This document shows, piece after piece, positions 18,783-27,583 of a stretch of 64,000 nt of DNA; positions within the stretch are counted from its first letter, which is position 1; every line of letters begins with the position of its first letter. The stretch is taken from positions 913,028 through 977,027 of the forward strand of contig NZ_VOHD01000003.1 in the NCBI RefSeq assembly GCF_007859395.1, given 5' to 3'. Position numbers and translations under genes: made by a program. Source of the DNA: Planomicrobium sp. CPCC 101110. Its GTDB lineage: Bacteria > Bacillota > Bacilli > Bacillales_A > Planococcaceae. The notes under the pieces are model-generated. The model made no database searches. It saw only the letters and a program-made list of their open reading frames with translations, and was not told the origin of the DNA.

Positions 18783-19472
18783 TTGAGAGTTTTTGAGAAA
18801 AGTAAACATGAAATGATAACTGAGTTTCCACAACCTTCTACTAAAGTACCTATAAATAGTGCTAACAATTCTTATCTTTATTCTAAGCGTGTTCTCGATA
18901 TTTTATTATCGTTAGTCGGGATTCTACTTCTTCTTCCATTTTTTCTAGTCATATGTATTTTGATAAAAAGTGAAGACTGGCGCAGCACTATTTTCTTCAA
19001 ACAACAACGAGTTGGAAGAGACGGAAAGATGTTTTTTATGTATAAATTCCGTTCAATGGTAAGCAATGCAGAAGCATTGAAAGCAACCTTAGCAAATCAA
19101 AATGAAGCAACAGGGCCTATTTTTAAAATTAAACACGATCCACGAGTTACAAAAATAGGGAGATTTATCAGAAAAACAAGCATTGATGAACTGCCACAAC
19201 TACTAAATGTTCTTAAAGGAGAAATGAGTCTAGTGGGTCCAAGACCACCGCTGCCGGACGAAGTGGCGCTATATACTTCTTATGAAAAAAAGAGGTTAGC
19301 TGTTACTCCAGGACTTACTTGCTACTGGCAGGTAAGTGGAAGAAGTAGTATTGGATTTGAGGAATGGGTTGCTTTGGATTTAAAATACATTCAAGAGCGA
19401 TGTATTTTGGTAGATCTAAAATTAATATTTAAAACGGTATTTGTTCTCTTTGGTTCAAACAATGCTTATTAG
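18783..19472 (+). CDS. Undecaprenyl-phosphate sugar-1-phosphate transferase (TuaA/EpsL type)
   Basis: 229 aa. Starts each repeat unit by moving a sugar-1-phosphate from a UDP-sugar to undecaprenyl phosphate. The TM/re-entrant segment (about residues 36-61, '[19 protein letters not shown]') is followed by the bacterial sugar-transferase domain with '[16 protein letters not shown]', the catalytic '[25 protein letters not shown]' and '[14 protein letters not shown]'. The TTG start at 18783 is set by GGGGGG just upstream. It is a monotopic membrane protein, and the only initiating transferase in the window, so both flanking gene blocks may depend on it. Confidence 0.92.
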   Translation: MRVFEKSKHEMITEFPQPSTKVPINSANNSYLYSKRVLDILLSLVGILLLLPFFLVICILIKSEDWRSTIFFKQQRVGRDGKMFFMYKFRSMVSNAEALKATLANQNEATGPIFKIKHDPRVTKIGRFIRKTSIDELPQLLNVLKGEMSLVGPRPPLPDEVALYTSYEKKRLAVTPGLTCYWQVSGRSSIGFEEWVALDLKYIQERCILVDLKLIFKTVFVLFGSNNAY

Positions 19473-19485
19473 CTCATTTAATAAA

Positions 19486-19525
19486 TAAAACCTTTACCAT
19501 TTTAAGTTTGGTAAAGGTTTTTTAT
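19486..19525 (+). terminator. Rho-independent terminator
   Basis: AAACCTTTACCA pairs with TGGTAAAGGTTT, followed by TTTTATTG. It closes the sugar-transferase unit. Confidence 0.85.
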
Positions 19526-19774
19526 TGTTTCTGCGAAAGTTGTTATAAATTAAAAATTTAATAATTAAAGATAAGTAATGAGTGTGAAAATATAAAAAAA
19601 GGTAAAGAATTTAATAGTTTAGAATAAAAATGTTATAATTAAAGAAGTAAAAAATATAGAAATTTTGGTTTTAATATAATTTTAAATTTTTGTATGACGA
19701 TTTGAAAGAACAGCAAAAGGTTATATCAAAGTTAGTGATTATTAAATAAAATAAATTAAAAAGAGGCGTTTACT

Positions 19775-19951
19775 ATGTGGGGAGTATTTATGAGTGGAGG
19801 AGTATTTGTATTAGCCATTGTCTTTTCTTTAGCTAAAGCAAGTTCTCGTTCTGAAAAAATTACTGAATCACACCGAACCGAATTACTTTCAAGAAAAAAA
19901 GCCGAAAAAGCAGTTCACAATTCTAATAATAAAAATCAAATGAAAGGTTAA
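19775..19951 (+). CDS. Small membrane protein, unknown function (58 aa)
   Basis: ATG 19775 after AAGAGGCG; an alternative ATG at 19790 follows GGGGAG. One hydrophobic helix (about residues 6-21, 'SGGVFVLAIVFSLAKA') is followed by a polar, basic tail rich in S, K, E and N. It has its own hairpin terminator at 19953. I do not recognise the family. It is a monocistronic small gene inside the polysaccharide island. Confidence 0.5.
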   Translation: MWGVFMSGGVFVLAIVFSLAKASSRSEKITESHRTELLSRKKAEKAVHNSNNKNQMKG

Positions 19952-19952
19952 A

Positions 19953-19996
19953 GAAGTTTATTGAGTAGTGAATACGAAATAAACTTCTTTATTTTA
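19953..19996 (+). terminator. Terminator after the 58-aa protein
   Basis: GAAGTTTATT (19953-19962) pairs with AATAAACTTC (19978-19987), followed by TTTATTTT. Confidence 0.7.
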
Positions 19997-20070
19997 ATAT
20001 AAAAATGTTTGTGAATATTATGTCTAAATTGAAAAGTTTTGATGTAAGAATATTAAATAGTAGTAAAAGT

Positions 20071-20110
20071 GCTGAAGATATTTGCATTCCATATATCTTC
20101 AGCTTTTTTT
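20071..20110 (+). terminator. Second Rho-independent terminator in the same gap
   Basis: GCTGAAGATAT (20071-20081) pairs with ATATCTTCAGC (20093-20103), then TTTTTTT. The following 440 nt (20110-20553) are extremely AT-rich and hold no recognised gene. Confidence 0.85.
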
Positions 20111-20553
20111 ATTCAGTTTAGTTTAATACTACTCTTTCTTTTTACACTTATAAATTTTCTAAAAAGAAAAGTTCAATCAAAATATTAACTTTACCTTTGT
20201 GCCGTCACTAATATATATAATTATTTTTTAAGGAGTAATTCAATACAATAAATTGTAAATTTTAAAATCAATGCAAATCCTAGAATGAAATGAAGCAATT
20301 CTTAAATACATTTAAATAAATGTAAAGAATAACTTGAAAAATGTTTTGAATATTCTTAATATTAAATATAATATAAGTTTTTAAAATGTAAGAAGTTTTA
20401 ATCAAAATAATAATTTTGTATAAAATTAAATGATTTGTTTTACTATTTAATTACTTCAGTTAAAACCTTGAAAAAAGATTAAAGATTTATTAATTATAAG
20501 ACTAGCACTATATTAAACGCTCAAAAATATTGTTGATAATAGGGGGAGATATG

Positions 20554-21705
20554 ATGAATAAAAGATTAAACGTTGCAGTTACAGGATATACAGGAACAGG
20601 TTCTTCAGCCGTAATTGACTTTTTAAGAGAATTTGATGTTTGTGGTGTTCCATTTGGAGAAGATAAAGAATACGAACATATACCTTTTTATGCTGACAGT
20701 GGATTATTTGATTTAGGAGCAATTCTTATGAACGTAAATAGTCCTGCGCGTTCTGATACAGCAATTTCCTCATTTGTTAATAGCATGAACTGGCTTAACA
20801 ATAATAATTTCGGTTGGTTTGGATCCTATAAATGGTTAGTAGGTGATAAATTTCAGAAGGCAGTGCAAGAATTTATTGGAGAGATTAGCCAGCCAATAAT
20901 AGGAAGTACATACAGTCATTATAAATCTGTTAGGTTTTCGGTTTTAAAAGTTCTATTACAACTAGCAGCTAAAATAGTTTATAAACGATCATTTATTAGA
21001 TGGGGACGTAAGTATGTAATAGATAAAAAACAAAATTACTTTTCTATGCCTACACCTACAGAATTTTATAGTGCTGCTCGCAAATTTGTTAATGCTTATT
21101 TTGAAATGTGTTCTGAACCTGGAAAACAAATTATGATATATGATCATTTGCTTTGGCCGCAACAAACCCACTTGATAAATGATTATTTTGATCAAAATTT
21201 TAAAATGATTGTTGTTATGCGTGATGTAAGAGATTTATATACATTAAATAAAAACTATTGGTATAAACCTCCAGTTGGTACAGGAACTCCTTTATTCCCA
21301 ATAAATCCTTACGAATTTGTAGAATATTGGAAAAGGGTTGGAGAACTCGAAAACAAAAAAAACAATTCCAGCGGTGTGTTGTATATTTATTTTGAAGATT
21401 TAGTATATGATTATGATGCAACGGCCTTGAAAATTATGGAGTATTTAAAATTAGAACCAGAGCAACATATTAATAAAAAGAAATATTTTAACCCTGCTGA
21501 ATCTATTAAAAACACTCAAACCTTTTTTGTGAAAAAACCTTGGGCTCAGGAAGCAGCAATTATAGGAAACAGGATCCCAGAATATACGTATGATTTTCCT
21601 TTTTTAATCAATACAAGTGTTTCTGAAATGTTCGATAGACCTGGTATGTTTAATAGACATAAAACAACTTCTGATTTTCAAGAAAAAGAAGAAAGAATTA
21701 ATTAA
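20554..21705 (+). CDS. Sulfotransferase-like P-loop protein
   Basis: About 383 aa (ATG 20554; an ATG at 20551 is equally possible; ribosome site AGGGGGA). The N-terminal 'VTGYTGTGSSAVIDFL' resembles the 5'-phosphosulfate-binding P-loop of PAPS-dependent sulfotransferases, and 'KMIVVMRDVRDLYTLN' resembles their 3'-phosphate region (R-D-x-R-D). Late 'IYFEDLVYDYD' is also usual for Sulfotransfer_3 proteins. Predicted to sulfate a sugar of the polymer or a lipid-linked intermediate. Whether it uses PAPS cannot be shown here; no PAPS-synthesis genes are in the window. Confidence 0.65.
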   Translation: MNKRLNVAVTGYTGTGSSAVIDFLREFDVCGVPFGEDKEYEHIPFYADSGLFDLGAILMNVNSPARSDTAISSFVNSMNWLNNNNFGWFGSYKWLVGDKFQKAVQEFIGEISQPIIGSTYSHYKSVRFSVLKVLLQLAAKIVYKRSFIRWGRKYVIDKKQNYFSMPTPTEFYSAARKFVNAYFEMCSEPGKQIMIYDHLLWPQQTHLINDYFDQNFKMIVVMRDVRDLYTLNKNYWYKPPVGTGTPLFPINPYEFVEYWKRVGELENKKNNSSGVLYIYFEDLVYDYDATALKIMEYLKLEPEQHINKKKYFNPAESIKNTQTFFVKKPWAQEAAIIGNRIPEYTYDFPFLINTSVSEMFDRPGMFNRHKTTSDFQEKEERIN

Positions 21706-21898
21706 ACGATATTATTTCTTATATAATTCGAGAATTTAGATTTCATACACTTTGTTGAAGTAAATTGTTTATTGAAATCATTAAAAGTGTTCATTGCATT
21801 GTCTTGTGATTTTGTTTTTCTAATAAAAAGATTTTATATTATCCACTACTTCCTTGATGTTTTTCGATTAGGGTTTAGTAACTTACCATGAATATATG

Positions 21899-21948
21899 AA
21901 AACTCCTTATTCCGAAACTAAAATAATTAGTGGATAAGGGGTTTTTAA
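21899..21948 (+). terminator. Probable terminator after the sulfotransferase-like gene
   Basis: CTCCTTAT...ATAAGGGG hairpin flanked by AAAA/TTTT, followed by TTTTTAAATTG. The rest of 21706-22398 is very AT-rich and shows no gene. Confidence 0.6.
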
Positions 21949-22398
21949 ATTGTTAAAAAAACTAAGAACCTCTGAAAACTATACAAGAGTTGAAATGAAT
22001 TTTTTACTATGTTGATAAATATAGGAGAAAAGTTAATAAGATTAATTAAGAGTCTAATAAGAAAAACTTTAGTTAAAGAAAACTACTGTTGTTAGTTAAA
22101 TTTCAAATAGGAAATAACTACTTGCTATTTTATTTTAATATTCGTAAAATTAAAACAATTCTATTTATTCATTGCTGTAAAAGGTTAATTTGTCGAAGGT
22201 CAAAACTGAAAAAACTAGTCAAAAAATTTAAGGAGTTATGCTTCAATTATTAGTTTATCGTTAACTGATATGACTTAGGCAAAAGGTTATTTAATAATAG
22301 AGGCATTTAGTATGAATAAGTGAAAAAGTAAAAAAATAAATATAAGGTCAGGAAATGTTTTTAAAAAATTTATTAATGAAGGAAGGGACTGAAACTCA

Positions 22399-24249
22399 AT
22401 GCAGGGAATCATTTTAGCAGCGGGAATGGGAAAGCGACTTAAAGAACTAACTAATAACAATACAAAAAGTATGGTAAAAGTAAATGGTGTAACAATGATT
22501 GAGAGAATGCTTCGTCAACTAGATAAATTGCGGCTTTCAAAAATTGTCTTGGTAATTGGATACAAAGGAAAAGAGTTAAAGGACTTTGTTACGACTTTAG
22601 AAATTCATACGCCAATAGAATATGTGGAAAATAAAATCTATGATAAAACAAATAATATTTATTCACTCTATTTGGCAAGAGATCATCTCGTGAGGGAAGA
22701 TACATTGTTATTGGAATCGGATTTAATCTTTGAAAGTTCTGTTCTAAATAAATTAATTGAAAATCCATATCCTAGCCTCGCACTAGTTGATAAATATGAA
22801 AGCTGGATGGATGGCACAGTAGTAACATTGGATGAGGAAAACAATATCAGAAGCTTTCTAGGGAAAAAAGACTTCAAGTATGAAGATAAAAAAGAGTATT
22901 ATAAGACAGTAAATATCTATAAATTTAGTAAAGAATTTTCTGTTACTCATTATGTGCCTTTCTTAGAAGCTTACAGTAAAGCGCTTGGAAACAACGAATA
23001 TTATGAACAAGTACTTAAAGTGATTACGATGCTAGATAAACCAGAGATAAAAGCTGCTTTACTAGAAAATGAAACATGGTATGAAATTGATGATGTACAA
23101 GATCTTGACATCGCTGAATCAATTTTTGCTACCTCTCCTGAAGAAAGGCTAAATAAAATACAGATGAGATATGGAGGGTATTGGAGATATCCGAACTTAA
23201 TTGATTTTTGTTATTTAGTAAATCCGTTCTATCCGTCTCCGAAGTTGTTAGATGAAATTAAAGCTAATTTCGATCGTCTAATTTGTGATTATCCTTCGGG
23301 AATAGGCGTTAATAGTTTATTGGCTGCAAAATATTTTGGTTTAAAAAAAGAGCATGTAGTTGTCGGCAACGGAGCTGCTGAACTAATCAAATCATTGATG
23401 GAAATTTTGGGTGGCAAGATTGGAATTATTATTCCTACTTTTGAAGAATATGTAAACCGGAAAGATACTGATGACCTTGTTCCTTTTTATCCTAATAACA
23501 AAGATTATTCTTATACAGCTAATGATTTAATGGAATTTTATAACAATAAGGATATATCAGTTTTATTATTAATCAACCCGGACAATCCTTCTGGGAATTA
23601 TATCCATAAAGACGATATTTTAAAAATCGCAGCATGGGCGGAAAGAAGACAAATATCTTTTATTCTTGATGAATCCTTTGTCGATTTTGCGGATGAGGTA
23701 GGAGCTACCCTTTTGCAAGAAGAAATTTTATCAAGCTATCCTAATTTGATTATCCTTAAAAGTATTTCTAAATCTTTTGGTGTACCGGGAATTCGTCTAG
23801 GTATTCTAGCATCCTATAATACAAATCTAATCGATATTATAAGAAGAGATATAGCTATTTGGAATATCAATTCTTTCGGGGAATTCTATATGCAAATTTC
23901 TGAAAAGTATAAAGACGATTATAAAAACGCTATGGAAAAATTCAAGTTAGTAAGAAGGGATTACATTGAAGATCTTAAAACTATAAGCTCTATATATGTA
24001 TTACCTTCTCAAGCAAACTACGTAATGTGTGAAATATTAGGGTCCACCAAAGCAAAAGATGTGACAGAAGCATTGCTAGACAGATTCAATCTATTAATAA
24101 AAGATTTGTCTCAAAAAAACGGCATAGACGGGGAGTATATTCGATTAGCAGTAAAAAGGCCGGAAGAAAACGATATGATGGTCGCAGCTTTAAAAGAAAT
24201 TTTGGAACATAATACAATAGTAGAAGAAACGTATAAGCAAAAAATGTAA
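22399..24249 (+). CDS. Bifunctional nucleotidyltransferase / PLP-dependent aminotransferase-fold enzyme
   Basis: 616 aa, two fused domains. Residues 1-240: sugar/choline-phosphate nucleotidyltransferase fold with 'LAAGMGKRLKELT' (residues 6-18), 'KSMVKVNG' and an acidic metal site 'LESDLIFE', closest in style to LicC/PntC cytidylyltransferases. Residues 255-605: fold-type I PLP enzyme of the HisC/CobD group, with 'NPDNPSGN', Asp424 in 'ILDESFVDF', and the Schiff-base Lys458 in 'SISKSFGVPGIRLG'. Similar fusions (PntC-like) activate amino-phosphonates, and CobD-type relatives decarboxylate phospho-amino acids. With the DUF1015 gene 247 nt downstream, it may make a CDP-amino-alcohol for decoration of the polymer. 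The two domains are clear; the substrate is inference. Confidence 0.85.
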   Translation: MQGIILAAGMGKRLKELTNNNTKSMVKVNGVTMIERMLRQLDKLRLSKIVLVIGYKGKELKDFVTTLEIHTPIEYVENKIYDKTNNIYSLYLARDHLVREDTLLLESDLIFESSVLNKLIENPYPSLALVDKYESWMDGTVVTLDEENNIRSFLGKKDFKYEDKKEYYKTVNIYKFSKEFSVTHYVPFLEAYSKALGNNEYYEQVLKVITMLDKPEIKAALLENETWYEIDDVQDLDIAESIFATSPEERLNKIQMRYGGYWRYPNLIDFCYLVNPFYPSPKLLDEIKANFDRLICDYPSGIGVNSLLAAKYFGLKKEHVVVGNGAAELIKSLMEILGGKIGIIIPTFEEYVNRKDTDDLVPFYPNNKDYSYTANDLMEFYNNKDISVLLLINPDNPSGNYIHKDDILKIAAWAERRQISFILDESFVDFADEVGATLLQEEILSSYPNLIILKSISKSFGVPGIRLGILASYNTNLIDIIRRDIAIWNINSFGEFYMQISEKYKDDYKNAMEKFKLVRRDYIEDLKTISSIYVLPSQANYVMCEILGSTKAKDVTEALLDRFNLLIKDLSQKNGIDGEYIRLAVKRPEENDMMVAALKEILEHNTIVEETYKQKM

Positions 24250-24495
24250 CTTATGTCGGTTTTTAATTCGCGATATATGTATCAAATTTGTTTTTATTTA
24301 TTTTTTAAAGGTAATGACAAAGTTTTAATTGTTAATGTTTTTAATTCGTTATTTTAAAGAGTTTTATATTAAAGCCATACATACAAGGGCTTTATAAAGA
24401 TTGATAACGTTTTCGCTAGGAATTTTTAATCGAAAGAAAGTAACTGGATTAGTTTACTCCTAAAGATAGAAGTGAATTTTTATATGGGGTGAGAC

Positions 24496-25548
24496 ATGTT
24501 GGAGATAAATGTACTGGAAAAATCTTTTATTAATATTAGTGGAGAAATTTACGATTCTGAATATATTAACTTAGTCAATATAGAAGACGATAAATTAGCA
24601 CTTGATGAAAGAACGCTATTCCTAACTCGTTTAGAAAAAGAACGATTAAATGGACAGCCAATCAAAAATTATAATGATGCCGTGTATGTTTTTAAGTATA
24701 ACCAGGTTTTTGGATTGGTTGGAGATGTGCCGATCAAGGAATATAACTCGGGTAAAATAAAATGCCATGAGCTTGTAATGCCGGACACTGTGCAAGGGAT
24801 GCTTAGCAATCTTCATAGCTATAATTGTGAAGCCGCTCCGGTGCTCCTCGCCCATAGGAAGAAAATCAATTACTCTTACTATATTTCTGAAAAGAAGTAT
24901 GTGGAAAATTTCAGTCTGAATGGGGGGTTGGAAATCTATGTTTTTTGTGGAAAAGAAGCTGCTAAAATTACAAAAGAATTTGAGGATGAAGAAAGCATTT
25001 ATGTAGCTGATGGACACCATCGCCTATATACAACTTCGTTATCAAGTTTTAAAAGGTCGGTTTTGTCCTGCTTGATAAGTTTTGAGTACTTAGATATTTT
25101 ACCTATCCATCGAATTATTCCAAATATAGATGCGCAACTTTTTGAGAATGCGAAAGAATTTATCTATACAAAATTTAATGTTATGAAAGAAAATACACCT
25201 TTATCAAAAGGAAAAATCCGCCTTGAGTATGAAGAAGAAAAATTTGTTGTGAGTCTTATAGAGTTAAATTCAGATGCTTTTTGGAATAACGATATATACC
25301 GATTAAACACTCAAATTATTTCTCAAGCTTTCCGGATATTTGATACGGGAAGCCTTCAGTATCTTTCGGATACGGATTTGAAAAATTATAAGTCCTCGCC
25401 AGGTAAGAAAAATATCTTGATTGAAACATACCCGATAACAAAAGAAGAATTTATAAATTGCGCTAACAACAATACTATAATGCCGCCAAAATCTACATGG
25501 TTCGCACCTAAATTTCCATCGTTTTTAATTTTTAAAAAATATTCATAA
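24496..25548 (+). CDS. DUF1015 family protein, putative free-serine kinase
   Basis: 350 aa; ATG 24496 behind GGGGTGAG. DUF1015 hallmarks are visible in order: 'GLVGDVPIKEYNSGKIKCHE' (His91-Glu92) and 'SIYVADGHHRLYTTSL' (Asp172 to Arg176). The family is related to ParB/SerK, and some members have been reported as ATP/ADP-dependent kinases of free L-serine. Paired with the fused nucleotidyltransferase/PLP enzyme just upstream, it could supply O-phosphoserine. It is shorter and more divergent than typical housekeeping members (about 400 aa), consistent with a specialised role. Confidence 0.75.
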   Translation: MLEINVLEKSFINISGEIYDSEYINLVNIEDDKLALDERTLFLTRLEKERLNGQPIKNYNDAVYVFKYNQVFGLVGDVPIKEYNSGKIKCHELVMPDTVQGMLSNLHSYNCEAAPVLLAHRKKINYSYYISEKKYVENFSLNGGLEIYVFCGKEAAKITKEFEDEESIYVADGHHRLYTTSLSSFKRSVLSCLISFEYLDILPIHRIIPNIDAQLFENAKEFIYTKFNVMKENTPLSKGKIRLEYEEEKFVVSLIELNSDAFWNNDIYRLNTQIISQAFRIFDTGSLQYLSDTDLKNYKSSPGKKNILIETYPITKEEFINCANNNTIMPPKSTWFAPKFPSFLIFKKYS

Positions 25549-25701
25549 TTTTTAAAATTTATAAAAGATGCTCCCGAATTTAAATTTTCAATATATTAAA
25601 GGAATTATAATTCCGATGCTTTTATCAGGTTGATTACTATAAAATGAATGCCTATATAATAAAAGAAATAAAGAAAAATCTAAAGGGCCTGATGAGTTAA
25701 T

Positions 25702-27219
25702 ATGAAAAAAACAGTTTTGATTGTTATGATTCTAACTATCATTTCACAAATTACAGGTTTTGGAAGAGATTTAACCTTAGCCTATTTTTATGGAACTTCT
25801 AATATCAGTGATGTTTATCTGATCACTTTAACTATAACGGGTACTATGTTCGTCTTTTTAGGAACTGGAATATCAACGGGGTATATACCCTTGTTAAGTA
25901 ACTTAATACAGAATGTTAATTCTACAGAAGGTCTGAAGTTTACAAATAATCTCATTAACCTGTTGCTCATATTTAGCACTATCTTAATAACATTAGGGTT
26001 AATTTTTACAGAGAGTATCGTTATAGTATTTGCCTATGGTTTTGATAAGGACGCATTATCACTAGCTGTATTGTTTACAAGGATAAGTATTATAAGTATA
26101 TATTTCACAACCATGATATATATATTCAAAGGTTATTTACAAGTTAAAGATAGCTTTTTTATATCTACTATAATAGGAATCCCCTTGAATGTATTAGTAA
26201 TAATCTCAATTGCTGTAAGTTTTAGTTCAAGCGTATTCTTGCTAATTATTGGATATGTTTTTGCAACTTTTGTGCAATTTTTTATTTTAATTATACATGC
26301 TTATAGGAAAGGATATCGTTATAAAACTGTTTTAGATTTTAAAGACAAAAATATTAAAAAGCTAATTGTTATTGCCATTCCAGTTATTATTGGGACTTCA
26401 GTTGATCAAATCAATACTATTGTAGACAGAACTATAGCATCGCAAATATCGATTGGAGGCATTTCAGCCTTAAATTATGCATATACCTTAACTCGTTTTG
26501 CATTAGCGGTAGTTGTTGTATCAACAACCACTGTATTATTCCCTTTTTTATCTAAAAAAGCTGCAAATAGCGATTTATTAGGGTTAAAAGCTGTTTTATC
26601 AAATGTAATTGTAGGTGTGATATTACTAATAATACCAGCAACTCTGGGATTTATGATGTTATCTGAACAAATTGTCACGATGTTATTTGGAAGAGGGGCA
26701 TTCGATAAGGAAGCAATAATTATGACTGCTAACGCATTGTTTTATTATTCGATTGGATTGATAGGTTACGCATTAAGAGATATTTTTTCATCTGTTTTTT
26801 ATTCTCTACAAGATAGTAAAACTCCCATGATCAATGCTGCTATAGCCATGGCAATGAATATTATATTGAATGTAATATTATCAAAATATATGGGAATAAG
26901 TGGTTTAGCATTGGCTACCAGTATTTCTGCTATATTTTGTACGGCATTGTTGACAATAAGCCTTAAACGAAAGCTTGGATACCTTGGTTTAATGAGCATA
27001 ACAACTTCTATAGTGAAGGTACTTGCTTCTTCAGCAGTAATGGGAATGATTATTGTAGTGCTATTCCAATTTTTAAAGCTTTATATCAATTTAAATTTAT
27101 CCTTGCTGATTACTATTGTTGTGAGTTCTATATCGTATTTTGTATTAATTTATTTTATGAATATAAAAGAGGTTAACGTGATAGTTAATGGGTTCAAGGA
27201 AAAATTAATATCATCATAG
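25702..27219 (+). CDS. MurJ/MviN-type lipid-linked oligosaccharide flippase
   Basis: 505 aa, about 14 transmembrane helices. The start 'ILTIISQITGFGRDLTLAYFYGTSNISDVY' is diagnostic of the MviN/MurJ branch of the MOP superfamily. ATG 25702; no strong ribosome site (GAG in TGATGAG). Located among polysaccharide genes rather than cell-wall genes, so it probably moves an exopolymer lipid intermediate, not lipid II. It is the second flippase in the region, implying a second polymer or a second lipid-linked substrate. Confidence 0.88.
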   Translation: MKKTVLIVMILTIISQITGFGRDLTLAYFYGTSNISDVYLITLTITGTMFVFLGTGISTGYIPLLSNLIQNVNSTEGLKFTNNLINLLLIFSTILITLGLIFTESIVIVFAYGFDKDALSLAVLFTRISIISIYFTTMIYIFKGYLQVKDSFFISTIIGIPLNVLVIISIAVSFSSSVFLLIIGYVFATFVQFFILIIHAYRKGYRYKTVLDFKDKNIKKLIVIAIPVIIGTSVDQINTIVDRTIASQISIGGISALNYAYTLTRFALAVVVVSTTTVLFPFLSKKAANSDLLGLKAVLSNVIVGVILLIIPATLGFMMLSEQIVTMLFGRGAFDKEAIIMTANALFYYSIGLIGYALRDIFSSVFYSLQDSKTPMINAAIAMAMNIILNVILSKYMGISGLALATSISAIFCTALLTISLKRKLGYLGLMSITTSIVKVLASSAVMGMIIVVLFQFLKLYINLNLSLLITIVVSSISYFVLIYFMNIKEVNVIVNGFKEKLISS

Positions 27220-27473
27220 GATAACCATAATTTATTTAATATGGCTTATTCAAAAAAAGTTTGTACGGATACACATAGTAGATCTAAAGAAGTTATTAAT
27301 GCTGAGTTAATTTAATGAGTAAAGGCAATAAAAACAATATATTAAATAGTAATAAGTAGCAGTTTTAATAACTGGTATGTTAAAAAAGAATTTTACATAC
27401 AAAAATCCTGAAAGAAAATATTAATCGTTACAATATTAACACAGACATGCACTCTAATTTTTATTAGCTTACT
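27220..27473. other. AT-rich gap without recognised gene
   Basis: No coding frame, hairpin terminator or RNA element recognised between the flippase and the promoter-like box at 27474. Confidence 0.35.
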
Positions 27474-27495
27474 GTTAACCTTATAAATTTATAAT
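27474..27495 (+). promoter_or_regulatory. Possible diverged copy of the TTTAACC promoter (copy E)
   Basis: GTTAACC 27474-27480, 9-nt gap, perfect TATAAT 27490-27495. The repeat 11 bp upstream is degenerate (ATTAGCT). The spacing matches copies A-D, but the better -10 may need less activation. About 90 nt before the GT2 gene. Confidence 0.4.
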
Positions 27496-27583
27496 GAATG
27501 GTTTGCTATCAGATAAATAAAAAAGAGTTTGGAAATTAAACCAATAAAAAAATGTAGAAAATGATTCGTGGAGGTGAGTCCTC

